Program-made: the position numbers and the translations under genes | Source of the DNA: Lethocerus indicus | Taxonomy: Eukaryota; Arthropoda; Insecta; Hemiptera; Belostomatidae | Direction: 5' to 3' | DNA: 64,000 nucleotides | Assembly: GCA_019843655.1 (NCBI GenBank) | Contig: JACDQD010000002.1 | Span: forward strand, 6,396,585-6,460,584 | The notes under the pieces: model-generated | Database searches by the model: none | Seen by the model: only the letters and a program-made list of their open reading frames with translations | What the model was told of the DNA's origin: nothing | Part shown: piece after piece, positions 36,468 through 50,020 of the stretch | Layout: every line of letters begins with the position of its first letter | Numbering within the stretch: position 1 is the first letter of the stretch

Positions 36468-37867
36468 CAACCCGTTTAGTGGGTTTGAGATGGGCCGCTG
36501 GTGAAGCCGTTCGCAGAAGCCCGTTCTCTAGAAGTTGGTAAACCCTTTGTAGCGTAAATACAAATTACGTTACACGATTGGTAAATTGTCCGCGGACCCG
36601 CCTACCCGGGATGAAGCTTCATCTCGGCAGAAGATGAAATAGGTCCACAGTTGTAGCTCCATTTTTTCATGCTCAAATCTGTGAGGAAAGGAGACATGAT
36701 GATAAGAAATATTTCAAGCAAGTTGTATTACCATGACATGGTTCTAGAATTGACAAGAATAACTAATACATATCGATCACCGAATAGACTATTTGTGTAG
36801 AGTAAATAAAATTTTCCATTACTATGTCGAGGCATAATACGGGTTTTAGTTAATTCTTCATAAAAATAGTAATTGTTCGATAATTCATTTCAAATATATT
36901 TAATGAATTGTAAACCTAAATGATATTTGTACGTAAGTTAAACTATTCTTTGTATCTAGGATATATAAGTGTAATTTATTAATAATGATTAGCTTAAGTG
37001 GGTTGTTATCTTATATGAAATTACACTCGAAATTTGTTTTTGCATTCAGTACCAGGTATCGTTTTGATGGCAAGAGTTTTATTGTAAGTCGGTCGTCTTT
37101 TACAGTTCAAAGTTATAAAAGAAGATTGTCCAAGTTGTTATTCTGTCCCAGTGTCCCCGGTTGGGAACTGTTAATTTCGATTTTAATTGAACCGAGGATT
37201 TCCGCGGGACAAACTTAATTTAATTCCTCCCTTCATTACCATAACGGAATGAATATAGTGGCCGACTAGGACTCTAAAGGCGACAACAAGAAAGAAGTTC
37301 AATTGATGGGAAAACCCGCTTCCCGGCCGGAAGAACTCAATTTTCTGGGCGGTGGGCGACTACAAACAATTTCCCAGTGGCTTGAGGTGGCGACTTGACG
37401 TCCGAGTACATTAAAATGATGTATGGCCAGCGAGGCTGTGCTTAGACAGCGCTGGCAATTTTACTTGTTTCATTTTTTCTCAGATGAGTGCGTCAAGGCA
37501 GAAAAATATATGAATAGGAAGACAGAAATGCGTTAACACTCCTTTCTTTACTACCTGCCTTTACTACACATAATTGTCGCGCCTGCCGCTTACACTTTAC
37601 TGTCGCAATTACACACTAATAACATATATTAAACCAAATTTAATTAATATAGACAATAGTGAAGAGGCGAGAAAAACTATCCATAAATTTTGTCTCTATG
37701 TAAAATTCACAATGGAGCAAGTTTGTATGACATGACCTCATTATACAATTATAATCAGTTATGTGTATTATATTGAGATTCTAATCATCGCTAACTAGTG
37801 GCAACAACATGCTGACCTTTATATTAAACAAAGTTGTTTGTTTCTGAATTAGTTTTAGTTGGAGAGA

Positions 37868-37911
37868 AGTCGACACCGGTCTAGCACAGAACCCAATTAG
37901 CGAGCGGAGAC
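37868..37911 (+). repeat. Dispersed repeat core, copy 5
   Basis: AGTCGACACCGGTCTAGCAC, then AGAACCCAATTAGCGAGCGG and AGAC align with copy 1 across both halves (CxGGTCTAGCA, AGAxC, AGCGAG). The flanks share no obvious further similarity with the other copies, so the conserved element is short or the rest has decayed. Confidence 0.5.
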
Positions 37912-39369
37912 TATGTGCAAGAGTGATGGTATTGCATGTACGCCCGGTACTCTAATAGCTATCTTATATGATTTCGTTATTATTCATATTACTGTACAAG
38001 ACACCATTTCTATTTCGAAATACCCCATTAAAAATAATACAAAAAAACGGAGAGGTAAATGAACCGTTCCGAGCGCCCTGGAAACATACGCTTTGAACTG
38101 CAAATTACGCGCCGCTATATCGCCCGGCAACGGGTATTAAAATGTCTCTCTTGGCGCGTAGCTATCTCGCCGAAATAAAAAAAATATACGCAATATAAAG
38201 GGCAAAGAGCTCTTTTCTTTTTCAGCCTGATCCAGTTGGACGGCGGGCGAAATTCGAACGCTTATTGGAGGCTATTGGTTGGGGCCCGGTATTGGTGGCG
38301 GCGGGCCGCCTAGTGGGCCCAAATTGAGAGACTGGCTCTGCGGCGAGATGCCCTCAAAGAAGCCCCACAACCAGACGATATAACGAGACGAACGGCACAA
38401 TAAAGAATATTCAAGTCGGCAAATTGTTCACAAGAGCTTTATATCTTCTTCTTGTAGGACACTTTCTATAGCCACCTTCGCCCCCGCCCCTTTGTGACGA
38501 GCCCTAACAAAATGACGAATCTGATATTGCCCCATTTGGACTTGAAAATGTACAATAACGTAGATGTGAGGTAATTTTTAACCAACAAGATATTGCTATT
38601 TGTAAGCGCTACTTTCGCCTTATAGTAAAATGTCTTTATAACTAGACATGAATTGCAATTGAAGTAGTAATGGCTATTAGTATTTCACATCTGACAATGG
38701 AATAAGATTTGTGCCTCCTTATTATACACAATTGTATTCAATATCTATATATTATTTTGTATCTCTACGTAACATTTCCATGCCATGTAACAGGAGCCGT
38801 CGGCAGAATGAAAGAGAAGAAAGCAACCCGCAGGAGGAGGTTTTTCCCAGTGATCCACTTTCTGGGTACAAATGGATTGAGGTTTCCCCTCTGCGAGATT
38901 TCACCCGCCGTCTGTAGTCGACGGGAAGACCTCCGTGTGGCGTGTCAGGGGGGATAGGGTAGGGTTCATTGCTTGGAAACGGAGAAAAGTATCCTTAACC
39001 CTCACCAACTCTATTGTGAAATTCGTGATTTTGTTGTAAATAATAAAGGAGTACTACAATAGTTTTGGTTTCCATTATAGGGTTACAGACTAATTATAAT
39101 TCGTGTGTTATTAAATCGATAATTCCATTAGGTAGGCCATAACACAAAAGAATATTTTGATAATTAATGGTTCGACACTTTTGCATCTGTCAAACTCGTG
39201 CAGCCTTTTTCTGGGGATAATACTGAATTGTTGCTGTGGTGGCATTTGCTTAGAAAACTAATTATTTCCAACTTTTATAGAATACGGGCCGTAACTTCAT
39301 GTATTTTGAAATTTAAGGGGCGCACAGTTTTTTTTTTGTAAACTGGTCCCAACTTACGATAACGTTGCT

Positions 39370-39395
39370 GGAGGAGGAGGAGGAGGAGGAGGAGG
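39370..39395 (+). repeat. (GGA)n microsatellite
   Basis: Nearly nine uninterrupted GGA/GAG units in a purine-rich context. No open frame uses it convincingly as a polyglutamate or glycine tract. Confidence 0.9.
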
Positions 39396-41320
39396 TTTAA
39401 ATAATTTTTTGCTCGGTCTTCGAGGCGGAGATTAAATCGAGGCATGTTTGGGTAAGATGGGAGTGCATGGTTGGTGCTGGTAGGTTGGTGGGAGGGTGCT
39501 GTTGACTGAGGGGCATACCGGCTTGTCTAAAGGCACTTGGACGACGCGGGTAATTGGATCCAGCCCCGAGGCACATGCCTAACAGCCGACGGAGCCTTCA
39601 TTTTTAAAAACGTCTAACCTATTGAATTTGCCGCGCCTACCGTCGTCTTCCCGCCTAGCCTATTATACCAGCCCATTAATAAGCAAATTTCAATTATATA
39701 CGCCATACACAGGGATGAGAATGTACTTACAATGGACAATTCCCTCTATGCTTCAATAAATAAACTAAACAACGTTGTAGGAACGTATTACATGCTCTCA
39801 AATCTATCGAACAATGGGAACCAATAAGGAACTTTTACGCCATAACTATGTAATTTTCTCTTAAAAATAAATGATTAGAGAATTTCATTATCCGTTCTTT
39901 CGGAGATGTGGTACCGAAAAATTGCAAATATTCTATGCATAAAATTATAATACGGTCTGTCTTACGTTGAAACCCACTTAGTGTTTTGATTCTAAGAGCT
40001 CCCTCCAATATATGTCAAAATTTTTAAGGTAAATTTACTTATATAATATGTAATGAATATAAATGATGGCAGAAGAGGATGTCCACATCCAAACATAATG
40101 TGTTGTCGAATGTGCGAAAAACTGATAAAAAAGGGTAAGACTGCGGCTTAAAATCCACTAACGCGTTTCATGTAGGCTTCAGCTGCCAGACCGATCTGTT
40201 CAATGCATTAAGCCGTCCAGTTCGTTCCCTCATCACCTGCAGGTTTCCGTTGAACATTAAACGTGGAACAATACTGTATGGACCGTGAATTCGTGCCGCT
40301 TCCCTCCATCCAAATTCACTCCACTATCGATATTCAACTGTTGCTGCACTCATTTCCCCAGGGACTATAAAAATTAACGATATTGAAACACATTTCTTAT
40401 ATGCTATCAAGTATAAATTTGTCCTCACACAACTGTCAGTACAGGTTGCCTTTTATTTCTTCGAAGAATGAAAGCTGAAAATATTAGTCCGAACACAAAT
40501 TAATTTTAAAATGCATTTTTACGTTCAAGAAACACTATTTTATTTTGTGCCAACGTTAATTCAATAGTTGTGTGACATGTTCAAAGATGACAAAGATACA
40601 TGAATGATTTTATTTATTTACTTCTATTTCGAAGGTAAATAACTCGGGTCGGAGATGGGAGCCGGGTGACACATTTCAAACGCCATCACCGCCATACATA
40701 ATTCATGAAAAGTCTGGAAATACTCCTCTCCTTTTTCTCGGTCGTCGAAAGAATTCCTCAGTGATTATGGCCATTTATCATTGCCGCGCATTAGAGAAGT
40801 TTCTATTTTTTTATATGACCGATATGGGCGCCGGCCTCCGTCCGCGATCGTTCAGACAACTCAATATGTATTCACATGGTGCACACGTGTTAAAGAAGTT
40901 GATGAAATAGTTCTATGTGTTCTAGATAATGAAATAATATTTCACCGAAACCTTGAAATTAGAGCGAAACCGGTGGTGTATCATTTTTCGAACGGCGACC
41001 GCTAGCGGTTCATATACAATCGGACGGTAGTTTTTCCACCCCCATTGGGTCGGGGGTGAATATCATAGGCGGAGAATAAAACAGAATTCAACGTCCCCCG
41101 CGCCACCGGAACAGGAAACACAAAGTAGAGGGCAGGTTCATGGGAGGGTGGGAGGGGGCTGGGTCGAAAAAACAAAACTGGCAATTAGTCAGGCACGTGC
41201 ATTGTGCAATAGGGCACTCAATTGTCCGTACCTGGGGATAGTCGGGATCGATAAAATGGAGTTTGATTTTTTTTTGGACGGGGTTTTGTGGACATCACGG
41301 GAAAGAATGCGCTGGGGGAC

Positions 41321-41365
41321 GGAGAGAGAGAGGGAGGGAGGGAGGGAGGGAGGGAGGGAGAGAGC
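41321..41365 (+). repeat. (GGGA)n / GA purine tract
   Basis: GAGAGAGA followed by about seven GGGA units and then GAGAG. All purine on the plus strand, inside a GC-rich island. Several frames read through it as R/E/G repeats, which explains the spurious open frames at 41148-41535. Confidence 0.9.
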
Positions 41366-41701
41366 GCGGCCGCTTCAACAATGTCCGGCGCACAAAAGCC
41401 GGACGTTACCCGGGCACGGGACGAAAAAGAAAGAATCTCATATTTCATCGGTTCCGCAAATATGTAAGACTTAGTACAGGCATATGTCCGCACCGAAGCT
41501 GTCTAGGCGGAACAATATCTCGGGGAAAATTATGATCCCCCATTAATGAATTAATAAGTGGAAACATTCTAAATACTACCTGTATCTACATGTTCAATGT
41601 AGAACAGTTCGAATTGAGGCTAGGTCTTCCACAATGGCCCATATTCAATTGGGCGAACGCACTATGATCAATATCACACAACATCATGATCTTAAAACTA
41701 C

Positions 41702-41730
41702 TGATTATTGTGATTATTGTGTGATTATTA
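41702..41730 (+). repeat. Short tandem repeat, unit TGATTATTG
   Basis: Two exact TGATTATTG units, a TG spacer, then a third unit TGATTATTA. A minor local duplication. Confidence 0.75.
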
Positions 41731-44119
41731 TGACCATCCAGTGTAAGATCAGCATGATTGCTTAATTGTATTGGGCTCATTTAGATGCGTTATTATATTA
41801 TTAAAGAAAACGTCGCTCAAACCGAGAATATAAACAGTTGAATAACTGTTGAGCGTTGGGATCGGTAAGAAATATTTGGCGCGACTAATGAATGGACTGA
41901 AGGATTTATTTACTAGATTAAATTACGAGGGTTAAAATATAAAGGGAGCAGTGAGAACACTTTCAGTATTTATAAAGGGAAAGGTTGTTGTTTATGATTT
42001 GCCCTGTTTGGCCACCCGCATTTCCTTTGTTTCAACAAAGAGCAATTTCTACAACGAACAATAGCAATTTAATTAGGCAAATATAATATTAGTGCTATTG
42101 TAATGGCTGAAATATTTCTAGATGTTTCTATAATGTTTCCTTCATTAAGTGAAACACTAAATTAATAATGGTGTCAATTACGATGATATTGGAGTTTACC
42201 AACTCCTCGGGGTTTACCAGTTGAAATTTGCACACGATGTAGAATAAGGATTGCTCCGTGATTCGAATCTGGGTTGAGGCGAAAAAAGAGAATTTCAAGA
42301 AAGAGGAATTGAAAAGTCACCGTCGATTGTTGTCTGGCGTAGCATACCAAATTAAGTTACCCATACAAATGAGTGACATTCGAAGTAGAGAAATACCTAT
42401 AGATATAGTCAGCTAATATTCCGGGGGTATAAAATTCAAATGCAAGTCCCACTGAACAACCGGATCAATAGAAATTGAGTTTAGAACTTGTTACCAAAAC
42501 ATCCAAATTTAACAATTAGTAAGCAATACCGAGGCTTCTGAATATAAAGTTGGAGTCGGACTTTAGAGCTTTAATAGCAGAACGATATTTTTATCGGTAT
42601 TTGCAATGTCGAAGTGAATATAACTGCGTTAAATTACGTACAGAATCATTGTAAATAATGGAAATGCATTTTACGAAAAAAAAACTGGATCAGTAAAATG
42701 ATCAGCACTTGTGCAATGTAATTTATCCAAAAATTACACCTGCGGTGTTGACAATAAGGAGAGGCAGATAAAAGGGGAGATAAAGTGAGGAGGAGGCAGG
42801 CAGTCCCTGGACGGAATTGGCACTTAGGAGGGCACAGTCAATACTCGGCGCAGAGCTGGGGCCTAACCCGACCGACACTAATGTAAAAACATTATTTGAT
42901 CCAGAAGGAAAAAGAAAACAAGAAACTCGTTTCACAGATCGTCACAGGCCAGGTCACATAGATTCGATGAATGTCTTTCCACATTTCCTTTACAGTCCGT
43001 TTATTTGGTTTATTACATTTTCAAAATACAGAAAGAGCGCGGCACAGAGACGTTAATACCGCCCCTTTAGGCGGACCGTATTCCATAATTTCGAATCATG
43101 AAAGGTATGGAAATTTATAATTGAAATAACTCTATATTTGTTTCAGGCACAAATAAAGAATATTCAATTTTGTATGTCGAGTATTTAAAATAGACAGACT
43201 AGACCCGTTGCTACTTCTGCTGGGATATAATCCGGGAAACTGTAATTCTGCTAATTCAAATTTTCATTGGTGAATCAATCTCAAATCCTTGAAATTATTT
43301 AACCAAGGGGAACTTTCATCCGTGTAAATAAACTCGGTGAGCTCCGAATCGATTTTAAAATCTGGTAGCGTCAAGATAAAATTTAAATGAATGCCCACGG
43401 TAATAACCCTACATGTAATACGATAGCCGGTGGAAATTACTATTCTTATCAGCTGAGATTTAATTACATTTATGGCTGAAGTCGGGTAATGCGAAACTGC
43501 GGGCCCTCCTTAGCCGGGGATTAACTGCAAGGGGACCCAGGTTAATGTAATGCCCCAATACCTTGGAAATTGCTCCTAGAAACCTTACCTCAGCCAGTGT
43601 ACACAATACGTGAAGTTATTCTATTAAAGATAGGTACATATTTGTGTTTATGAACATATTCGTAGAGCGACTCTAAACAACGGGTGTATGACGGAAAACA
43701 GTGCGCGGAAGGTGACAGTTCGTTGTACTTCATTGGGTGTAAAAATGATGATCCTATTTCGATAAGATAATATATCATGTTCTGCTTTGTAGATATACAA
43801 TTATGTTTGTCAGATTAAGTGGAATTTATTGAAATTAAGTTTAATAGAGAAGTGCTTTCTATCTTTTTTTTAAACGGTCTCAAATGAAGATATTTAGTGC
43901 TTAGATTTGCATAAAAGTCCTTCGTGGACATATAGGAACTCTATTGAAAATCCATTCATCTACATAGTTTATTGATACTTACCATACTTTTCATAGCAAT
44001 AACTGTAGTGACTGTCGTATGTGTGACTAGCATAAAACAATTGTAAGAAGTAACAGTGTGTGATAAGTATCAAACATGCAATATCTAATGGAATACACGA
44101 TGCTGACTTGAATACTTAC

Positions 44120-44196
44120 GTCACTTCAGCTCTCTTTAGCTTTGGTTTTAGCGGAAAAACCGAAGGTAAAAAAATGTTAAAGCTTTTTTGTGCCAT
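44120..44196 (-). CDS. Possible first coding exon
   Basis: On the minus strand, GTGAAATGG (ATG at 44196-44194) opens a frame of 25 codons plus two bases (MAQKSFNIFLPSVFPLKPKL, then KRAEV) and meets a consensus donor AC|GTAAGTATTC. The purine at -3 and the G at +4 are a good start context. The frame is also open upstream of the ATG for about 20 codons, including a CRSC motif, so the ATG may be internal. The opposite strand is open over the same bases (44060-44257), so this remains tentative. No domain was recognised. Confidence 0.25.
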
Positions 44197-44757
44197 TTCA
44201 CTGATGATTCCATCTCTTTTAAAGCTATTTACACAACTCCTACACACAACTTTTTAAATTCAAACTACCACTGAGAAAGCTATTGAAACAGAGATTGCAA
44301 ATCGGCCGCGTGGGCGTGTACAACGGGAATCCCGTGGGGAAATATATTAGGTAGAACAAACGTAGGAGTTAGCGAGTGTGCAATATGTATTTTAATTTAT
44401 ACAGGATCGAATGATCTGGAGGATGTCTTATAGAACTATGGAGGTTTGGGGGCCGAGCGGGGACGTCACTAAGTGATTGAGGGGGTGGTTAGAGGAGGTA
44501 TATAGGGGAGGTATACTGATCTTCATGCACTATTCATGCAGGACTTCTTTCTTATTTTTCCGCTCGCCTTGTTTGTCCTCCGTCGAAAAATCTATAAAGA
44601 ATATTTCTTGGAAATATCATACTTGACTTGATTCGGTCGGTGCTCTTCCTATGTGCATTCGATAGGAATTAAGAACGACGAATTGTATTCTGAATAAAGA
44701 GCATTCGGAAACAATATTTATTTGCTCAAGTAAAGTAATTTAACGGTCCATTAGAAG

Positions 44758-44859
44758 AGACTGAAATATGTATTGGAGAATGTTACTGGTGAATTTATAA
44801 CCGTTAAACAAATACAAGATTTAAAAATTCTTATGCAATAATACAATAGTCGCACAGTT
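44758..44859 (+). mobile_element. Transposon-like coding remnant, copy 2
   Basis: Second copy of the sequence at 7838-7941. It keeps the RLKYVLENVTGEFITVKQIQ frame, then has an in-frame TAA after the MQ residues, followed by YNSRTV. It is therefore a broken copy, shorter by three bases near the end. Similarity ends after about 100 bases on the right and just left of the Arg-Leu-Lys codons. It is not preceded by the dispersed repeat core found beside copy 1, so the two repeats are probably independent. Confidence 0.55.
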
Positions 44860-47800
44860 CCCCATCAAAGCTTAAGCTCCCATGCTCAAAAAGTTAATGC
44901 CCATGTGAAACGTAAAAGCCCGTTTTATAGTACTATTTTAATATAAGAACTTCATATATGACATTTATTTAAGTTGTAATTCGTATTTCCATACCTTTGT
45001 CGATTCCAAAGACAGGAATATGAGTCTTTTAAATATATATTACTAATGAATCACGCTATATATTAAAGCTGTTAATTTACGTTTCTATTGTGTTGCATTA
45101 ATAGATTTTAATTTGTTGAAAAATTATCTTTTTTTCATTCGAATTTCCGTGTACAGTTTCTAGTTATAGAGCTAAAATTAAAACAGTTACTGATTGGCGC
45201 ATTATGGTATTTTCAAGCAGGTTATTGTGGATTTTTTTTTAGAAATATATAAAGGTGTTGAAATTGCTGTATACAAGTAACGTATTTGGATCCACAGAGT
45301 GGCCCATAGATCGACCCGTAGCCGGCGAAACGTTTGTTATTTTTGGGGTAGATCCTGCTGTGAACACAAGCGCGGCTATCCCGGATTTGCGGAATAATAT
45401 TCATGCTAATTTCAAGGATTATGTTTCTATTTTCACTTCGCCCGTGTACTGCCTTCTGCAAAAACATTGCGCCTGGCTTTCTCGTTTAAATCCGGCTCTC
45501 AACGCGGATTGAGATACTTGCATCCGATTATTGTCAGGGTCCGATAAATTTATTTATACTGTGATTTTTCAAATCATTTAAACCGAATAAACTTGTATCA
45601 ATGAATTGTTGGCACTCCTTAATGTCCAAATAAGAACATTTTCCATCAATGAATTAGCCGTGTTAACAATTTATTGATTACCACGCGCTTTTTTTGCCTA
45701 GGACTAGATATGTAATAATCGGGTTTAGAAAGAAGGAACGATTGATCAGTGATTGCGTAATTTTAATAGAACAAGCTAGTAAACATAGTCATGAAATAAA
45801 GTGTATACTTTGTAAAATATTGACTTCGAACTTAGAAATGTAAACAGAGACGTGGCGTGTGATCCCACGGTTGTGCCAATTAGGTGAACACGCTCAAAAG
45901 CGTTTATTAATGAAAATGTATTTTGTCCTAACGTACATATTTGCGCAGTGACGTGGAATAACAACCTGCTTGAATGCTGTATTAATCAGTTACAGAGTTT
46001 GAATGGCTGTTTCAGTTACGGATTACGATCTGGTGCTAAGGATAATTAGAAATATATTGAGAAACTTTCGCTGAGTACATTAGTTGACTTATAGTCAGTT
46101 CTTGCCGACGTGTCAATTCAATTCGGAATGAAATGATTCGGACTAATATTGAAATTTCTAGCGCGGTAAATTAAATTGCGATGTTTTTATTAGTTTACGC
46201 GTCAATATTTATAATTATTATTTATGTACGTTTATATTTTGTACAGGCTGATTAAGCTGCAGCTGAAATGCTGACCAACCGCACTATATTGATGTCAGAT
46301 GCCTTCTTTACAGAAGCTACTGAATGGACTAAGTCGGAGTACGTACAAGGCAAATGGGCGATTGACCAGAAAATTCTGCACCTGTTTTAGTTTTTATTCG
46401 AAGAGATATATTTATATAATTATATTATATTTGACAGGTTAGTTTTAAATGGTGTTTGATATATACATTGTTATATTTGAAAAATATAAACACAAACAGA
46501 GAATATCTTCGTCTAATATTTATTTTTGGATGGAATAAACAAGATAATAAGGCTGCGAAGAAGTGAATAATTGAAATAAATTATGCGTAATTGTTTTTTG
46601 CAGTTATTTACGCATAACTCGATAGTATGACGTTAGGCACGCGGAAGCTTCACAACGTTTATCTTAATAGCGCCTAATTCATCTCTCATTCGGAAAAATT
46701 CCGTCCAGTTAGCAACGCTCGGTTCGGAGCGGTATATAATGCATATAAACGCTTTTTAGTGCACAAAGTAACGGTCGGTGGGTAAAGCTTGACAAAGATA
46801 GCGGGGCCCGTGTATCTATCTGTCGGTGTGCTGGTGGGCCGGCGGGTTTCAGGGACGGAATCCTAATCCACAAAAGCATTAACTGAGGAAATCTAGCGAA
46901 CATTATCGCCGCGATATCGTCCCGCCCGGGTCCGCCCGCGCCGCTACTCCTGTTAATGAATTACGGCTGCCACACCCGGCTAGCACCCTAGACCCGGCTA
47001 AATGTTAATATCCACTCGCCCCCACACCACAACCAGGTTAAATATCACCCAAACCGGTTTGAGGATAACGGCCCAAAATTACATTTTTCCCCCGGCTTCG
47101 GTGTTCCCCGAACTTCCACCTCGCCGTGAAAATCTACCAGCGCGGTGTAATTAGCAGCGGCGTAGCTAATATTCCTGCCTTCAACGAGCGAACGAAAGAA
47201 AATACAAAATTAAAGTCATTAACTACCGGGCCAGTTCGTATTTTTTAGAAACATTAATCTATCAAACTCTAATTAAAGCGCCATATTTCAGTCGTAGTAA
47301 CGGTATTATTAGTAGCTATTTTATACTGCAGTCTATCGAAACACCGAGTAACAACAAAAGCGTACTTCCCGTGCTGCGCGCGTACACTTTCATCTAGGGA
47401 AAATTTCACGGCCGTTTGTTTCAATGTAGAGCCGCCAGCGGAAATAAATTGGTCGGTTGGCCCGTTGTCTGAGGACGAGTCGGGCGTGTGGCCTCCGGCC
47501 AACTGGGCGACAAATGAAACGATAAATGTTGGCTTTGAAGCCGAATTTGAACCCACCTCCGTGCGGAGAGGCCCCGGCCACCGATGAATCGGCGAAATTA
47601 CCCGTTCCGAACTCAAATAAGCCCGATTTCCAAATATATGCTCGACCCCAACCGCCCGCAGCCAACAGCTATAGGTTTCGCCGACTCACAAAGCGAATAC
47701 GATTATGTATTTTCTCGCGTCCATTCATTTTATTTTTTACGCTTTCCCGCCAATTTCCTCCGGCGGAAAGGAGAAGGGAAATCGTTTCCTATTTTCTCAT

Positions 47801-49290
47801 TTGCCAACTCTCGAAAGAGTCAATGGGAATTGTGCAAATAAGCGGCGTTTGCTCCGCCTTGGCGGAAGGTCCGAGATCAAAGGGGAGCAGATTTCAAATT
47901 TCAAAGACCACCGGATGCGAGCACACAGAAACCGGCCGAAATGAGGTTGTTGATATAATAAAATTACTCGGCGGGAATTAAATGGAATATTAAATCAAAC
48001 GAAACGTCGTCCGAAAGAGAGTTTATATTTTTATGGACTGGAAAAAAATTAAATTGTTCAATGAAGAAGAATGATGACTGTTTAGACAATGAAAAGTATA
48101 CACAGTGTTGTTTTCACCTCAAAATTTAGTGATAGCAAAGCAGCTTGGAGGTTCCCAATATCGTTATCAGGAATACAAGTAATAGAATGTTACTTTAATC
48201 AGTACAATACTGTACGTAAACTATTACCATACGAATAACATACAGAAGACAGTGGTTTTTAGATTTACTAAAATAGAAAAGTTTATGGTGATTTTAGAAA
48301 AACTGAATAGGACATTTGAAAATGACCATTGAAAGGTTTTTTAATTTTGATAGTAGGATTATTAATTTTAAATTGCTTTAATTTACGAAGGAGTAACTGG
48401 GAAGTCGTTTTTAATACTATTATTTTATCCAAAATTTAAATCACTTTAATCCATATACGAACATCAAAAGTAAAGTGAAATTTATAATATCAAACTCGGA
48501 ATCGATAAAGCTTTATGGTTTAATGGTTTTATATATGATGGTATAATTATGTAAAGGAATTTGAATAGAAATTGCACCAGCTTGTGGAAATCACTGTCAA
48601 CTCAATCTGTTTCAGGGAATTACATTTGAATAAGTTATAGAGATAGGAGCGATGATACAAAGCACTATGCAGGATTTAGGAATAATGTATGTGTGGTGTA
48701 ATTACCGATAGTTCATTTATTTCTTTAATTGTGATCGCACTTTAGTAACTGTAATATGTATAGGTGATACTATTTTCTACACAGGGTAGTCAAATTCCAT
48801 TAGTAGATATTAATTCACAAAACGTACACGAATCTTCAGTCTAATCTCAGTAAGGCGTACAGATAGATCAGAATGAAATTCGAAATGCGGTTTAACAAAA
48901 GTATAGGAGAGAAAGCTGCGGACAGAATCCTTTCACTATAACTCAGGGTAATTCAATAACTTTAATTTTTCCCCTTTTTAACTTAAGGAACAGCGTTTTC
49001 CGCTCTTCAAAATTGCCTCCTTAACCCGATTAGCAAATAATTCAGGTCCGAATAGGACCGAGTCCGAATAAAACTTTTGGAACATTAAGGAAACTTTGCT
49101 ACCACCCCCCCTCCACTAGTACCTCGCACCATAACAATAAATTTAATGAAACGCAATCAAATACAAGAGGCCACGGTGAAGGGGGAGCCCCTTGAAACTT
49201 TCTCTGGATTTATTCAAATTCTATCTGTACGATTGTTCCCATTACCTTTACCACCGCAATTATTGTTTTCTAGAACCAACAATAACATTT

Positions 49291-49303
49291 AAAAAAAAAA
49301 AAA
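49291..49303 (+). repeat. Poly-A tract (A13)
   Basis: Thirteen consecutive A after AACATTT. No retroposon body or target-site duplication is visible on its left, so it is not called as a retrotransposed 3' end. Confidence 0.85.
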
Positions 49304-49798
49304 CAGAATGTTTCATTCAAAGAGAGCTTCTGAAATAGTAATTTATCAACTTATGGAAATTCGGTTTCGATCATGACTTATGAAAAAGAACGTGAAAAGA
49401 AAATCCAGGTATTTTAAAGTTAGTAAAATTCCACAATACAGTTAGTAAAATTGTACAAAAACATCACTCACACAGAAATCGGAATTATATAATAAATATA
49501 CCTAAGGCTTTCCACTATTCATTTGTTTCAGATTTATTTTCTGTAACTGTTATTAGGGGATATAAAACATTCAAAAATTCAGTACTTTATTTGAATTAGG
49601 AAAAACGCCAATAATTGAATTTTTTAATTTTTTATTAATATGAATACGTTTTTATTTGGTGTAGTAGTCACAATTACTCGTTTGCTATTTAAAGTTTAGA
49701 ATTTCGATTTTTTTCCGGATTATTTGTATTCGAACGTACATTTTTTGCTGTGTAGATAAAGGGAAATATTGCGGTGCACAGTTAACAATGCCTCCGAA

Positions 49799-49827
49799 GG
49801 GCCAAGGGACAGGGTTGGGGGTCGGGG
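49799..49827 (+). other. G-quadruplex-type motif
   Basis: Five G runs (49799-49801, 49806-49808, 49812-49814, 49817-49821, 49824-49827) with loops of 2-4 bases. It lies at the left edge of a GC island and about 180 bases from another very G-rich tract. Confidence 0.6.
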
Positions 49828-50003
49828 CCGAGAAAGGACGGTTGATGAATGATGTCGAGCGGTGATTTATAAGAACTGACAAATCCAATATTGGTAGGTG
49901 AAGGGAGGGAGTGGTCTGGTGGCCGGGGTGGGTCCGCCGACTCTTTTCCCTCTCTAATAATGAGGAAAGAATTGTCCCCGGCGGTGGCGCTCTTCTGACT
50001 TAC

Positions 50004-50020
50004 GGGGGGGGAGGGGGGGG
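50004..50020 (+). repeat. Interrupted poly-G tract (G8-A-G8)
   Basis: Two runs of eight G separated by one A. It can fold as G-rich structure and is prone to sequencing error. Confidence 0.85.

Larger units (their letters stand above)
34781..37867. other. Non-coding stretch, no gene recognised
   Basis: Mixed sequence with a GC-rich part at 34.88-35.12 kb, a perfect hairpin at 35258-35291 and a long (GA)n tract at 36396-36467. Just right of the hairpin a 34-codon plus frame (through GIVESQALMEIESRANAYL) reaches a GTACGT donor-like site at about 35401, but its acceptor side is poor. Nothing else was recognised. Confidence 0.5.
37912..44119. other. Non-coding stretch, no gene recognised
   Basis: GC-rich islands at 38.06-38.35, 39.36-39.66 and 41.04-41.16 kb, with (GGA)n at 39370-39395, (GGGA)n at 41321-41365 and a 9-bp tandem near 41702-41730. 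Overlapping open frames at 40.78-41.0 and 42.8-43.05 kb read partly like protein but are open in more than one frame and lack splice signals. Confidence 0.5.

Noticed and set aside
40781..41005. Protein-like plus frame
   Set aside because: A second frame (MAIYHCRALEKF...) is also open over the same bases and there is no donor; neither can be preferred.
42817..43056. Plus frame with LRRAQSILGAELGPNPTD
   Set aside because: Reads like protein, but starts with TTG and is preceded by a purine-rich tract unsuitable as a splice acceptor; an opposite-strand frame is also open.
43718..43740. Similarity to a miR-305-like word (TTGTACTTCAT)
   Set aside because: Match is partial and the flanks do not fold into an obvious precursor hairpin by eye.
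44060..44257. Plus-strand frame opposite the 44.1-kb exon candidate
   Set aside because: No domain or splice signal; kept as the alternative that lowers confidence in the minus candidate.
47526..47981. 151-codon ATG frame (plus)
   Set aside because: Overlaps open minus frames at 47269-47616 and 47390-47665; low-complexity P/R/S composition; no recognised domain.
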